Part shown: one piece after another, positions 15,720-24,906 of the stretch
Layout of the letters: every line of letters begins with the position of its first letter
Numbering within the stretch: the stretch's first letter is position 1
Assembly: GCA_023391635.1 (NCBI GenBank)
Contig: JAEWAQ010000013.1
Location: forward strand, 62,001-126,000
Direction of reading: 5' to 3'
From: Bacillota bacterium
GTDB taxonomy: Bacteria; Bacillota; Bacilli; Paenibacillales; Paenibacillaceae
Length of the DNA: 64,000 nt
Program-made: the position numbers and the translations under genes
Notes under the pieces: generated by a model
What the model saw: the letters and a program-made list of their open reading frames with translations, nothing else
Told to the model about the DNA's origin: nothing
The model's database searches: none

Positions 15720-17645
15720 TCAGGAACACTGCCGTATAAACCGGTATACGATCAAGCTTTGCATTAATAATTTCGCATCCCGGTCAAAGGCACGCTCGGG
15801 CTGGGGCGGATTTCCGATTTTCGACAACGATGTTCGGATTTGCTCCACATTCAGAAACTGAGAAGATCGGGGATCGCGGCATAGCCGGTGCAGTTCATCC
15901 GCAACCGCGCTCCACGAAGGGAGCATGCGATGAATCCAGTCCGCCCCCTGTACGCCCCGAACGCGTTGATTGAAGCGGACGAATTCAGGCAAATAGCGTT
16001 CGGTAGCCCTTCGAACGAGCGCTCGATCCATGCCGTTCTGAACATACTGTTCGACAGGCACGGATAAGCAAAATCGAACGACTCTCGGATCGCAGGTCGG
16101 ATCCCTCTCCCTGACGGCATATCGCAGCGATAATTTGGTCGACGACGTTCCCTGATGGTTCAACATCGACAAGTTATCGAACTGGTAGGTCCTGGCCTCG
16201 AATTCGTTCATCCAGAAGTCGTTCAATCCGACATCGTGATGCTTCAGCTTCTCGAAAACGCCGGTGCGCTTCGCTAATTCCGGGTGAATCAACAGCGGAA
16301 TATCCGGAAGCGGCTTCGCTGACGGCGATGGTGCAAGCGCCAATTTGCCGATGTAGGGGAGCAATCGCGATCTCCCGATTCGCATCTGTTTTCCATATAT
16401 TTTCAGCTCCCGATATAGGCGTACCCAACGCAGCTTTCGCAACAGACGAGCATAATAGTCCAACGCCGGTCCCCATGAGATGGAGTAATTGCCGTTACCT
16501 CCATGCAATAAAATGCCGACATCGTGCTTGCTCGCTTGTTCGAGAATCCCCTTCAACCAGTAAGAATTTTCAAAAAATTTATAGGGAGCCTCCATGGAAT
16601 CGAGCAGATCGTCGATTTCCTCGAAGGAGTTCCGATCCGCAAAATCCATATAGCTGTGCGCAATATTGCCAACATGGTTAACGACGGCCTGGATATAAGG
16701 CCTCTCGTCGGCCATCATGTTTCCAGGCGTCCAATCCTGAAAGTCCGGGCCAGGGACATAGCTGTACGTATGCAGCGTTTTGCCTTCCTCGCGCAACGGA
16801 CCGGCTGCGAAGCTTACGATAGCCCCCGAATCCAACCCTCCGCTTAGGCTCGCGCCGACATTCCGGCTTGTCCGCAGCTTCGAGGCAACGGCTTCCCGGA
16901 ACACTTCGCGGAACGCTTCCTCGTAGTCGCCGTTTGACTTCAGTTTCAGCTTCGGCACATCGGCCGCCAACGTTCCGTAGCGCTCGATCTTCAAGCTTCC
17001 GTCCTCGAAGGTAAACGAATGGGCTGGCGGAATTTGTCCAATCGGGCGGTACACCGTGGAGTGCACGTCGATCGTGTCCATAATGATCGGAATCGCGAGA
17101 AACTCGGCCAGCCAGGACTCATTCAGCTCTTTCCGAACGCCGGGCAACGCAAGCAACGGATTCATGACCGTGCAGAAAGCAAACTGCTTCGGCCGATGAA
17201 TATAATACAACGTACGACTTCCCGCCAGATCTCGGGCACCGAACAAGCGGCGTCTCCGATCGTCCCAGATGACGAAAGCAAAGTCGCCTATTATATAGTT
17301 CGGAGCGTCCTTCCCCCATTGAAGGTATACCGCCAAAATTAATTCGCTGTCCGTCATCCGCTTCCGACGAGAGCGATCGACCTGCAGCCGGTTAAACAGC
17401 TCGTCCCGATTGTCGATGATCGCGTCCGCGGCGATGACCAGGCCATGCCGTTCATCGTAACACGGCTGCCGCTCATTGACCGACTCGGGCGTGAACCATT
17501 GTACGCGGCAGCCCATAAAGACAGATTGGTCATGCCAGATTTGTACGCGATTCGTTGGATACTTTTCTAATGACTTCATCATATTTCCAATCATTTCGAT
17601 GGAAACAGGCTCGTTATCATCAACTACTCCGGCTATGGCACTCAT
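15720..17645 (-). CDS. Lasso peptide macrolactam synthetase (asparagine synthase-like, C protein)
   Basis: 641 residues. The N-terminal glutaminase-like domain (1-200) begins MSAIAGV and lacks the catalytic Cys2 of true asparagine synthetases, as usual for lasso C proteins. The synthetase domain has the PP-loop SGGLDS at 268-273. It adenylates the Asp9 side chain of the core and joins it to the N-terminal amine. The gene is first in the lasso unit, 29 bases ahead of the precursor, with GGGGAAAT as its ribosome site and an extended -10 promoter just upstream. Confidence 0.9.
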   Translation of the reverse strand: MSAIAGVVDDNEPVSIEMIGNMMKSLEKYPTNRVQIWHDQSVFMGCRVQWFTPESVNERQPCYDERHGLVIAADAIIDNRDELFNRLQVDRSRRKRMTDSELILAVYLQWGKDAPNYIIGDFAFVIWDDRRRRLFGARDLAGSRTLYYIHRPKQFAFCTVMNPLLALPGVRKELNESWLAEFLAIPIIMDTIDVHSTVYRPIGQIPPAHSFTFEDGSLKIERYGTLAADVPKLKLKSNGDYEEAFREVFREAVASKLRTSRNVGASLSGGLDSGAIVSFAAGPLREEGKTLHTYSYVPGPDFQDWTPGNMMADERPYIQAVVNHVGNIAHSYMDFADRNSFEEIDDLLDSMEAPYKFFENSYWLKGILEQASKHDVGILLHGGNGNYSISWGPALDYYARLLRKLRWVRLYRELKIYGKQMRIGRSRLLPYIGKLALAPSPSAKPLPDIPLLIHPELAKRTGVFEKLKHHDVGLNDFWMNEFEARTYQFDNLSMLNHQGTSSTKLSLRYAVRERDPTCDPRVVRFCLSVPVEQYVQNGMDRALVRRATERYLPEFVRFNQRVRGVQGADWIHRMLPSWSAVADELHRLCRDPRSSQFLNVEQIRTSLSKIGNPPQPERAFDRDAKLLMQSLIVYRFIRQCS

Positions 17646-17686
17646 ATTTCCCCACTTCTTTTACGTTAATGAGTTGCTTGTGGACG

Positions 17687-17713
17687 AGTATAGCACAACC
17701 AAAATAAATGAAA
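17687..17713 (-). promoter_or_regulatory. Promoter of the lasso unit
   Basis: On the minus strand TGCTATACT forms an extended -10 (TATACT at 17687-17692) about 40 bases before the synthetase start; the best -35 is the weak TTTTCA, 16 bases upstream. It lies in the 125-base gap after the SagB-type gene, suggesting that the lasso unit is read separately from the thiazole locus. Confidence 0.55.
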
Positions 17714-17770
17714 ATGGCTCAAGGGGAGTAATCGATATTAGCCTGGAGTAGTATAACTGCCTGCAAAACC

Positions 17771-19324
17771 CTAGCCGTGCAAGCCCAGCTCCATCCTGGG
17801 ATGGGGGCGGTAGCAGCCGATCGGGAGTTGGACAAGGCTTGTTCGCCCATGCTCGGACATTCGGTAGAGCTCGTCGCACGGCCCGGCCTGAAAGCCAAGA
17901 AGCGGACGACCGCCCATCCCGAGTGCGACCGACGCGAGCAGCAGGCGCTGCAAGAGCATGCCGGCTTCCATCTGCTGGATGCGATATCCCCTATACCCCA
18001 ATTGGGAAATCAGATGATCGGCGTCACCGGCTATGTGCAGACAAATCGGCACTTGAAACAAATTGACGTTGTGAAGGGTCATCGCTTGCTGCAGCCGTGG
18101 CCGATAATCTCCGGCAAGCACGCGCCGAAGCGCGTGGGAGGAGGCGTCATAGCGGTAAGCTCCGTCCGGCACGCCTTCGACGTTATGGAAGCATCCGTAT
18201 AGAGCGACACGAATCGGAGGCCTCTCTCCCACCCCGTCCAAATCGTTTCGATACGCGAATGAAGCCGCCGCTTCCTGGAGCAGGGTGGCCAACTGCTGCA
18301 CCGTTACCGGGCGCAAGACGAATTCGCCCTCAGGAGAATACCTCGCTCGGCTGGCCGCCGCCAGATCGTAGGTCAGCCTCTTCACACAAGGCAGATAGAC
18401 GCTCTGCAGTCCGCTTTCCGCTCGCCTGGCGGGCTCGAAACGGCTAAACGGCAGCAGCGTATCCAGCGCCGACGCTTCGTTCATCCCGGTCAACTGCGGG
18501 AGCTCCTTGACCGTTCGCGAACGCAGGTAGTGTTCATGTCGAACAGCCGGCAGCTCGCGGCACAGCTCATCCGCTGTCATGTGCACCGGCGCAACGCTGC
18601 CGCCGTCTGCCCAAGCGTTGCCGCGCTGCGCTGAAAGCGGTACGACCGCGTACACGTTCTCATCTCGAGGGGATAGCCCGATCAGATGGCCAACGGCCCG
18701 GTCCAGAAATCGGAAATGCACGCGTGGCGTGTAGCCGAATCGCTTCGCCACCTCTAGCAGCTGCCCGAGCAGTACGCCCGAATCGAGCCCTTGCAGACGA
18801 TAAGCGAATGTGTTGTATTTGAAAGCATTTTTCCAAACCATCGCCGATATCAAGACAACGCCGAAACAGGAGGACATATCGCAATCGTTGCCGAGAGCCC
18901 TGCCCAAGTACGAATCGTAATTACCTTCGCGCAGTAGCACCAGTCGGTGATGCGCTGCATCGTAATGGTAAACGCCGGAAGCAATACCGGCCGTGCGGAG
19001 ATAGAGGTACAATTCGTTTGGGTACAGTCCTCCGCCGGACGGGACGAACCTGCGGTACTTCTCCGCCGGTACGGCAAATGAATGGCTTACTTGCGTCAGT
19101 CCGTAGGTATACCAGAGAAAATGGCCGATGTCTTTCAGGCTCGGTTCCACAGGCGTTTCACGCGCTTCCAGCGTCAGCGGGATATCCGGGGACAGCGGAA
19201 CAGCAGGCAGGCCGCGGTACAACTTATAGGGAAGCGGTGCATCGTCCCAATCAACCTCCCATACGGGCTGCCCACTCTCGTGGCTGTCGACATGAAGTTG
19301 GCGTATAAACGCTTCCGGACTCAT
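17771..19324 (-). CDS. SagB-type azoline dehydrogenase (tandem nitroreductase halves)
   Basis: 517 residues when started at ATG 19322-19324 (AGGGGGA upstream). An ATG at 19379-19381 overlaps the YcaO stop (TAATG) but has no ribosome site. The N-terminal half carries SagB/ThcOx signatures (FVPSGGGLYPNELYLYL, NTFAYRLQGLDSGVLLGQLL). The C-terminal half repeats the fold in weaker form (EGVPDGAYRYDASSHALRRV, QQMEAGMLLQRLLLASVALG). The family uses FMN to oxidise thiazolines to thiazoles. Its place directly after the YcaO gene fixes its role in the thiazole peptide pathway. Confidence 0.85.
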   Translation of the reverse strand: MSPEAFIRQLHVDSHESGQPVWEVDWDDAPLPYKLYRGLPAVPLSPDIPLTLEARETPVEPSLKDIGHFLWYTYGLTQVSHSFAVPAEKYRRFVPSGGGLYPNELYLYLRTAGIASGVYHYDAAHHRLVLLREGNYDSYLGRALGNDCDMSSCFGVVLISAMVWKNAFKYNTFAYRLQGLDSGVLLGQLLEVAKRFGYTPRVHFRFLDRAVGHLIGLSPRDENVYAVVPLSAQRGNAWADGGSVAPVHMTADELCRELPAVRHEHYLRSRTVKELPQLTGMNEASALDTLLPFSRFEPARRAESGLQSVYLPCVKRLTYDLAAASRARYSPEGEFVLRPVTVQQLATLLQEAAASFAYRNDLDGVGERPPIRVALYGCFHNVEGVPDGAYRYDASSHALRRVLAGDYRPRLQQAMTLHNVNLFQVPICLHIAGDADHLISQLGYRGYRIQQMEAGMLLQRLLLASVALGMGGRPLLGFQAGPCDELYRMSEHGRTSLVQLPIGCYRPHPRMELGLHG

Positions 19325-19380
19325 TCCGCTTCCCCCTATCCTGCCTGGAGTGAAATCGCAGCATGTCATCTGTCGGCTCA

Positions 19381-21324
19381 TTAAGGGAACGGATGCGGAT
19401 GCGGATTGAGCTCCTCCGGACGCAACGGTCGCTCTTTGTACCCGAGCTGGGCCGGCACCCGAAGTGCCCTTTCCAGTCCCGTCAAGCGGGTAGAATGGTA
19501 GCCGAACGTCATCGGCAGCATACCGGGGATCAGGACCTTCACGCAGTGCAGCCCGTTCCGCCGCAATTCCGGCGTCGTCTGGTCCACCACGATCACATCC
19601 ATATGCAGCCGGCGGAACCTATCGATCATCATCTTCAGGTCTTCCGTCAAATCCCGGTGCTGCGGCGGGGAATCGAATTCCTGACCGAACGTTCGCAGCG
19701 GCCGATTCTCCTCCAGCAAAAAATGCAGCCTCGGCTCTGCCTCGGGCAGGGCATATAGCATGGAATGGTCATCCATGCTCCGAACCAGCGAAGGATCGTG
19801 GAGCATCCGCACATACTCCTCCCGGTTCGTCTCGAACTTGTCGTTCAGCGTCAGCAACATCCCCGACAGCTCGTGAACCGCTCCTTTGGCCGCCCGCACA
19901 GGATCCGGGTGCGCTCCGGCCGCGCAGACAAGATTCATTCCCCTCGGCTTTCTATTTTTCGCTATCGCCCAAATGCTGGGAATGCCATTCTCCGTCGTCG
20001 TGTTAAACAAGAGCACGTCAAAGCCGGCAACAGCCTGCAGACGATCCATCATGAGATTCAAGTCGCGATCGACGGCGGATCGCGGGTCCAGGGGCGGAAG
20101 CGGCAGTTGCGCATACCATGTCAGCAGGAACGAATCGCGCTCCACGACCTCCAGCATGCCGTACAAGATCGCTTCCTCCAAGCTCCCGCCCAGGGCGCAG
20201 CCGTTGGACGTCTCGTAAACGAAGTCTTGCCGGCAGGGGGAATTGTAGTACGCAAGCCACTGGGGCACCAAGATCGGACGTTCCTGTGCGAACGAGTACC
20301 CCCACACCCAATCGGTCTCGGCATCGGGATCGAACGGCCGGAAAGGAAATTCCGGCCGTTCATACTGCTCCTTGGCATACAGCCCTACCGTAACGGGATC
20401 GAGCGCTTCTCCCGCCAATTGACGGTAGCTGCCGCGAACAACCGTCCGCTTGCCGCGCGGCTCCATGCCGCAGTATCGCTCCAAGCCCTCCATAATGGCC
20501 GTCGACTCGCTGTCCGCATAGCAATTCGTCCGGCCCGCCGCCGCCTCATCCTGCTCGAACATTGGAAGGTTCACGCTCGCATCGGCGAGAGGCGACACCA
20601 GATCCAGCATTTTTCCATTCAGAAATCCGGTCTTGTAATCGAGATAGTCCCTGACCAGAAAAGCTTTCAATTCATGGAGCGAGCGGCAGCGATAGATGTT
20701 CTCGCCGATTTTGGGGCGAGGCTCCAGCGAGATCCGGGCCACATCCCGCGAATCGGCGGGCAGACGGCCGCATACGGGGCACAGCGGGTCCGGAAGGAAG
20801 AAATGGCTGGTGCAATTCAGCGTCCTCAGGTTAACGAATTCGACGCGATCTTCCGTGCGGGAGCGGTTGCGCCGCAGTAAGTTCCGCGATTCCGCTGCAA
20901 GCAGCTGCGCCATCTGGACCAGTCCCGTGCGCGATGCCCACGGGTCGGACTGTATTCCCCCGGTCTCCGTCAAACGCTGCTGGAGTCCCCACGTCTCCTT
21001 GCGGTCACGTCCCGCGATAAGCTGTCGGGTATCCGCGCACCGGGAACATCCAGGCACGCCCGGCCTGACGAGCGGCCCGATCACGCCTTCACCGAAGGCG
21101 ACGAACCCGCGCAGGAATGGAATCCCGGCCGCCTGCTGAGTCGCTTCGGCCTCGCGGTGAACGGCGGGATGCCAGGCATCGTGCAATACCAAGGCGAATT
21201 CCGCGGCAGCCGGCATTTCCTCCTTGAATTCGGCCAAACGGACGATTTCACACTCGGAGGTCAGTTCCCCACACACCAGCTCCGCCAGCACGCCTTCCCC
21301 GACAACGGCTACGACCGCGCTCAT
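19381..21324 (-). CDS. YcaO azoline synthetase fused to leader-binding E1-like domain (TOMM cyclodehydratase)
   Basis: 647 residues. Residues 1-190 are an E1/ocin-ThiF-like domain with a zinc tetrad (Cys93 and Cys96 in CSRC; Cys182 and Cys185 in CPVC) that presents the precursor. Residues 230-640 are YcaO, which uses ATP to form thiazolines from cysteines. Signatures include NGCALGGSLEEAILYGMLEV and ERDSF. The protein ends NPHPHPFP, the proline-rich tail needed by azoline-forming YcaO enzymes. The ATG overlaps the stop of the upstream maturation gene (ATGA), so the two are coupled. Confidence 0.92.
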   Translation of the reverse strand: MSAVVAVVGEGVLAELVCGELTSECEIVRLAEFKEEMPAAAEFALVLHDAWHPAVHREAEATQQAAGIPFLRGFVAFGEGVIGPLVRPGVPGCSRCADTRQLIAGRDRKETWGLQQRLTETGGIQSDPWASRTGLVQMAQLLAAESRNLLRRNRSRTEDRVEFVNLRTLNCTSHFFLPDPLCPVCGRLPADSRDVARISLEPRPKIGENIYRCRSLHELKAFLVRDYLDYKTGFLNGKMLDLVSPLADASVNLPMFEQDEAAAGRTNCYADSESTAIMEGLERYCGMEPRGKRTVVRGSYRQLAGEALDPVTVGLYAKEQYERPEFPFRPFDPDAETDWVWGYSFAQERPILVPQWLAYYNSPCRQDFVYETSNGCALGGSLEEAILYGMLEVVERDSFLLTWYAQLPLPPLDPRSAVDRDLNLMMDRLQAVAGFDVLLFNTTTENGIPSIWAIAKNRKPRGMNLVCAAGAHPDPVRAAKGAVHELSGMLLTLNDKFETNREEYVRMLHDPSLVRSMDDHSMLYALPEAEPRLHFLLEENRPLRTFGQEFDSPPQHRDLTEDLKMMIDRFRRLHMDVIVVDQTTPELRRNGLHCVKVLIPGMLPMTFGYHSTRLTGLERALRVPAQLGYKERPLRPEELNPHPHPFP

Positions 21325-23249
21325 CCGGCTTCCCCCTCTCGCAGCAGCACGCCGAACACGGCTGCAGGACCATCACGCAAAAATGGCTCTACCGCCAGAT
21401 CGACGACGGAAACCTCCCGGCCGCTTGTTTTCAGCTTCCGCAGCGCATCCTTGACCGCATTCGGCTGCGCCGTCATCTCCTCGGCAGGAACTGACAACGC
21501 CGGCGAGACGTCCGAACGGAGCAGCACGGAACTCACCTCGGCAGCCTGCGGCAAGCGGTATGTTGACCCGTCTTGCGCCTTCAGCAGTGTCGCCTGCAAT
21601 GCCCGGCGCAGCGCCATTGTCACGGTCAACCCGGAGCAGCCGAACCAGCCGTCCTCCGTACCCGCCCAAATAACGGGAAACCCGTATACATCCTCCCCGA
21701 GCCCGATTGTCGGTATGCCCCGCATCGTCGTCAATGCCTGCAAATAATACCGGCACCTCTCGTCGTCTACCGGACCGAGCCTCACACGAACGACAGAAGG
21801 CTCTCGGTCCATCGACCGAGCGTCCATGCGATACGCCAAACAAGCCTGCAGTCCGCGCGCCACGGCTTCAGCGGCCGTCTCTCCGACCCCGACGCCGATA
21901 AACTGCCCCGTGTTAACGAGAACACCCGCGAGTCGCGACGCATACGCCTCAAGCCCGGAGAGCCCCGCTTCCCGCCGCGCCTCCTCGTGCGTCATCCCCG
22001 AACAGACGATGTCCGGCAGCAGACCGGCCGGCCCTTTCGATAGCGGATCGGCAGACTGAACCCGGCACTGCGACAAGGGCAGCTGTCCAAGCTCCCCCTC
22101 CTCCCAGCGATGAAAAATTCCCGTCCGGGCCGAAGTCAACGCACTGAGGAACGGAAATAGCCCGTTCGCAGCTCCGCCACCCGACCTTTCCTCGATTCTA
22201 AGCTCCGGTTCTTCCACCCATTTGGCTTCCACTTGCGGAGTTCCGGCAGGAAGCGGATGCGGCAGGAACGAATGCCAGCTTCCTTCCAGCGTCTCCAAAT
22301 CAAGCAGAAACAGCGAGTGTCTGGACTCCGGCTCGACAGCGCCTGTCGCCATCTTGAACAGCTCGAACACCATTACATTCGCGAGCAGCGCCCCCGCAGT
22401 AGAGGAGAAGGCGAAGCGCTCCGGGTCTTTAAACACTTCGGACTCGTGTATTCGTCGCCAAGCTGATTCCCGGCAGACCGCGCTCCCCGGCTGTACGAGC
22501 GGACCCGCGATACCGGCCTGATGCAAGCGCACGGCGGGAAGCAGTGCTTTGCATTCCTCTTGGCATGCTTTTTGAAGAAGACGCAGTTCCTCTCCGTCTC
22601 CCGCCTCGGACACATACAGGACCGTTTCGAACGGCCGCACGGCTTCCTGCCAAGCGCCGTCTTCCTTGTGCGGAAGCGTCACTTCCCCGATGTCCACCTC
22701 GGGGTCGGTCAAGCGGGCATTCTCCGCCAGAGCCATAAGTCGTTGCCGGTCCGTCGGCCGCGAATCCGTAATCAGCATACGAAACCGGGGCAAGCCCGAT
22801 TCAAGCAGCGCCGACACAAGCGCGGCGAAGATTGGGCCGGAGCCGACCGCGAGCACTTCGGCTTGCCGATAACACTGAAACCGGTAAGCGCCGGAATCTC
22901 CGCAGCTATCGAGAAAGGCAATTTGCCCTGCATACTTACGGACTGTTCCCTTTGAAAGAAGGTGCGGACGGTCCTGGCTCACATCGCGGGCGAATCCTTT
23001 CTGCATAAGCACCTCCGCGATTTCGTACACCCGGTCCCGGTACGAGCCGGATAGTCCGTCCGTCAATTCCGCTAACGTGTGCTCCCCGTTGAACATGGGG
23101 ATGAGCTTTTCCAGCCAGCGGTCGATCGTCTTGCCTTTCATGTGGAAAGTACCGATGTTGTTCCGAAAGTAGACGCCGTCGTTCTGAAACGGCAAAAAAA
23201 ACGTATCCGCCTTTACCTGAACGCGCGCTGACGGGGTCAACTTTGACAT
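21321..23249 (-). CDS. Thiazole-containing bacteriocin maturation protein (TIGR03693-like)
   Basis: 642 residues with an AAGGAGG site. Length and sequence fit the putative maturation protein found with heterocycloanthracin-type precursors. The N-terminus (KADTFFLPFQNDGVYFRNNI, MKGKTIDRWLEKLIPMFNGE) resembles a PqqD-like leader-binding part. Middle residues (130-330) look like a degenerate E1-like fold that starts with AVGSGPIFAAL. The C-terminal 200 residues are distantly YcaO-like (GVGVGETAAEAVARGLQACL). It presumably binds the leader and assists the cyclodehydratase. First enzyme gene after the precursor. Confidence 0.8.
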   Translation of the reverse strand: MSKLTPSARVQVKADTFFLPFQNDGVYFRNNIGTFHMKGKTIDRWLEKLIPMFNGEHTLAELTDGLSGSYRDRVYEIAEVLMQKGFARDVSQDRPHLLSKGTVRKYAGQIAFLDSCGDSGAYRFQCYRQAEVLAVGSGPIFAALVSALLESGLPRFRMLITDSRPTDRQRLMALAENARLTDPEVDIGEVTLPHKEDGAWQEAVRPFETVLYVSEAGDGEELRLLQKACQEECKALLPAVRLHQAGIAGPLVQPGSAVCRESAWRRIHESEVFKDPERFAFSSTAGALLANVMVFELFKMATGAVEPESRHSLFLLDLETLEGSWHSFLPHPLPAGTPQVEAKWVEEPELRIEERSGGGAANGLFPFLSALTSARTGIFHRWEEGELGQLPLSQCRVQSADPLSKGPAGLLPDIVCSGMTHEEARREAGLSGLEAYASRLAGVLVNTGQFIGVGVGETAAEAVARGLQACLAYRMDARSMDREPSVVRVRLGPVDDERCRYYLQALTTMRGIPTIGLGEDVYGFPVIWAGTEDGWFGCSGLTVTMALRRALQATLLKAQDGSTYRLPQAAEVSSVLLRSDVSPALSVPAEEMTAQPNAVKDALRKLKTSGREVSVVDLAVEPFLRDGPAAVFGVLLREGEAG

Positions 23250-23359
23250 TTCAGCCCTCCTTGCCTTAAACGCAGTTCATCCATACCCCATGTAGTTCTA
23301 CGACATCATATGTACGTCACTATGTCCTACATGTCAGTCATCCTCTATAAGGAATGGAG

Positions 23360-23389
23360 ATTGCCCCTACAGGCTCCTGCAGGGGCAAT
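23360..23389 (-). terminator. Hairpin between thiazole precursor and its enzymes
   Basis: Perfect ATTGCCCCT/AGGGGCAAT arms with an inner CAG/CTG extension, no T-run. It probably lets the precursor be expressed more than the three enzyme genes. Confidence 0.7.
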
Positions 23390-23425
23390 CGCTTTAATGC
23401 TAGCAGGGAAAATAGGACAAATGCG

Positions 23426-23773
23426 TCAACGGCAGCGTCCGGCGCATGGTCCGGCGCAGGGTCCGGCACAAGGTCCGGCACAGCGTCCGGCGCATGGTCC
23501 GGCGCAGGGTCCGGCACAGGGTCCAACGCATGGTCCGGCGCATGGTCCAGCACAGGGTCCAGCGCAGAAGCCGACGCAACGTCCGGCACAAAATCCGACG
23601 CATGCTCCTACACAAAATCCGATGCCGATACACAGACGAGCCGGATCCGCCGGCGCTTGGCCGCTCGGATACTGGCCGGCGGGATACGCAGCCTGCTGCT
23701 CCCAAGGCGTCATCTCGCTGGCCTGGAACTGCGAGACTCCCAGCTGCTGAAGCTCATTTTGAAAATTGGTCAT
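23426..23773 (-). CDS. Heterocycloanthracin/sonorensin-like thiazole precursor with 17 period-4 cysteines
   Basis: 115 residues behind CAGGAGG. The leader (1-47) begins MTNFQNELQQLGVSQFQASE and contains the LGVSQFQAS element typical of this precursor family. From Cys48 on, the core is a ladder of CAGP, CVGF, CAGR and similar tetrads: 17 cysteines, no Ser or Thr, so only thiazoles (no oxazoles) can form. If all were cyclised the product would carry a thiazole every fourth residue. It is the first gene of the locus, with a strong terminator of the next operon upstream and an attenuating hairpin downstream. Export and immunity genes are not evident. Confidence 0.88.
   Translation of the reverse strand: MTNFQNELQQLGVSQFQASEMTPWEQQAAYPAGQYPSGQAPADPARLCIGIGFCVGACVGFCAGRCVGFCAGPCAGPCAGPCVGPCAGPCAGPCAGRCAGPCAGPCAGPCAGRCR
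23434..23590. repeat. 12-base tandem repeat inside the thiazole precursor gene
   Basis: About a dozen copies of GGTCCGGCGCAG and close variants (plus strand), in frame with the CAGP tetrads of the precursor. Copy number could change by slippage, altering product length. Confidence 0.9.
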
Positions 23774-23900
23774 GCAATAAACCTCCTGTAATTTTGTCGA
23801 TCATTGAAATGGAGCGGTTTCGAAACTCGATACCAATCTATGGGCTGCACTCCGCACTTGTTACTGATCCGAATGCCCATTTATTAGGCCTTTGTCCCGC

Positions 23901-23945
23901 AAGAACGCCGGCCGCCCGGGGTAGCTCCGAGTGGCCGGCGTTCTT
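23901..23945 (-). terminator. Strong terminator of the ABC importer operon
   Basis: Arms AAGAACGCCGGCC and GGCCGGCGTTCTT (13 base pairs) with a 19-base loop, placed 22 bases after the permease stop. It isolates the importer operon from the thiazole precursor. Bases 23774-23900 should hold the precursor promoter, but no strong -35/-10 pair is seen. Confidence 0.9.
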
Positions 23946-23966
23946 GCCGTTGTTATGCTAATTAAG

Positions 23967-24821
23967 TTACCCCTGCTTCTCCCATGCCTTATCTCTCATA
24001 TTCGTATAGATATAAACCGCTGCCGATACCGAGCATAGCAAGAACATGATCACGGAAAGTGCAGCAGCGTACTCGTAATTAAGATTGTTGAATTGGGTGA
24101 AGAGGGAGATGCCTATCATCTGAGGCGAGGTGGAATCCATCAGATATGGTGTCGTAAAGGAGCCGATATTGCCCATGAAAATAAACGTTGCGGCAATCAT
24201 GACATCATTCTTCGTAAGCGGAATAATCATCTTGGTGAAGAGAACCCGACGCGTAGCCCCTGCATCCCTTGCGGAGTCGATAACGGAATCCGGTATGTTC
24301 GACAATGCCGATAAAATAAGCATGGTCGCGAACGGAATATTAAACCAGAGATTCATCAGTATGATGCCTTTCTCGTTATACATCAGACCCGGTTTGAAAT
24401 CATACCCGAACGTGAGCGCAATCCGATTGAGCAGCCCCGAATCGCGGATGACGGTGATCATGGCGTTGACGGCCACCAGTCCGGGAATAAATCTCGGAAT
24501 CAGATAGAGAGCGCCAATCGTTCTGCTGATCGCGGAATTCGAGAATCTCATGAATAAGGCAAGCCCATAGGCAGCGATCAGTGAAAACACAACGGTGAGG
24601 ATGACGATATACAACGTGTAAAATAAATTATTGAGGGCAATTTGATTCGTAAACAGATAGATATAGTGATCGAATCCATACGCATTTTCACCTTTAATTT
24701 GAAAACTCCTGACAAGCACATTTACAATCGGATAAGCGACCACGCCAAGGGTAATCAGAAGAGCAGGCGCTATGAACAAATATGCCAGTACCCGTTGCTG
24801 CAGGATATTTCTGCTTACCAT
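23967..24821 (-). CDS. ABC importer permease (second membrane subunit)
   Basis: 284 residues, six predicted membrane helices (first: LAYLFIAPALLITLGVVAYP). The cytoplasmic EAA-type loop reads DSARDAGATRRVLFTKMIIP, where it contacts the ATPase. Resembles the first permease of spermidine/ferric/phosphonate-type (PotB/FbpB) importers. It is the last gene of the operon, separated from the binding-protein gene by an attenuating hairpin. The substrate is not evident from sequence. Confidence 0.88.
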   Translation of the reverse strand: MVSRNILQQRVLAYLFIAPALLITLGVVAYPIVNVLVRSFQIKGENAYGFDHYIYLFTNQIALNNLFYTLYIVILTVVFSLIAAYGLALFMRFSNSAISRTIGALYLIPRFIPGLVAVNAMITVIRDSGLLNRIALTFGYDFKPGLMYNEKGIILMNLWFNIPFATMLILSALSNIPDSVIDSARDAGATRRVLFTKMIIPLTKNDVMIAATFIFMGNIGSFTTPYLMDSTSPQMIGISLFTQFNNLNYEYAAALSVIMFLLCSVSAAVYIYTNMRDKAWEKQG

Positions 24822-24845
24822 TCTCGTCAGGCCTCCCTATATTCT

Positions 24846-24880
24846 TGAACCTAACCGGAAATAGATTCCGGTTAGGTTCA
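24846..24880 (-). terminator. Intra-operon attenuator after the binding-protein gene
   Basis: A perfect 15-base stem (TGAACCTAACCGGAA and its complement) with a five-base loop between the binding-protein and permease genes. Such hairpins keep the binding protein more abundant than its membrane subunits. Confidence 0.85.
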
Positions 24881-24906
24881 CGGCGGCTTCCGGTTTACTT
24901 ACGACA

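Noticed and set aside
19765..20880. 371-codon plus-strand frame opposite the YcaO gene
   Set aside because: A shadow of a GC-biased gene on the other strand; the YcaO and zinc motifs are decisive.
23434..23590. Regular repeats that could suggest a CRISPR array
   Set aside because: The units are 12 bases, contiguous and coding; there are no spacers.
23446..23961. Long plus-strand reading frames opposite the thiazole precursor
   Set aside because: They arise from the 12-base repeat being open in several frames; the minus-strand frame has the leader, ribosome site and cysteine ladder.
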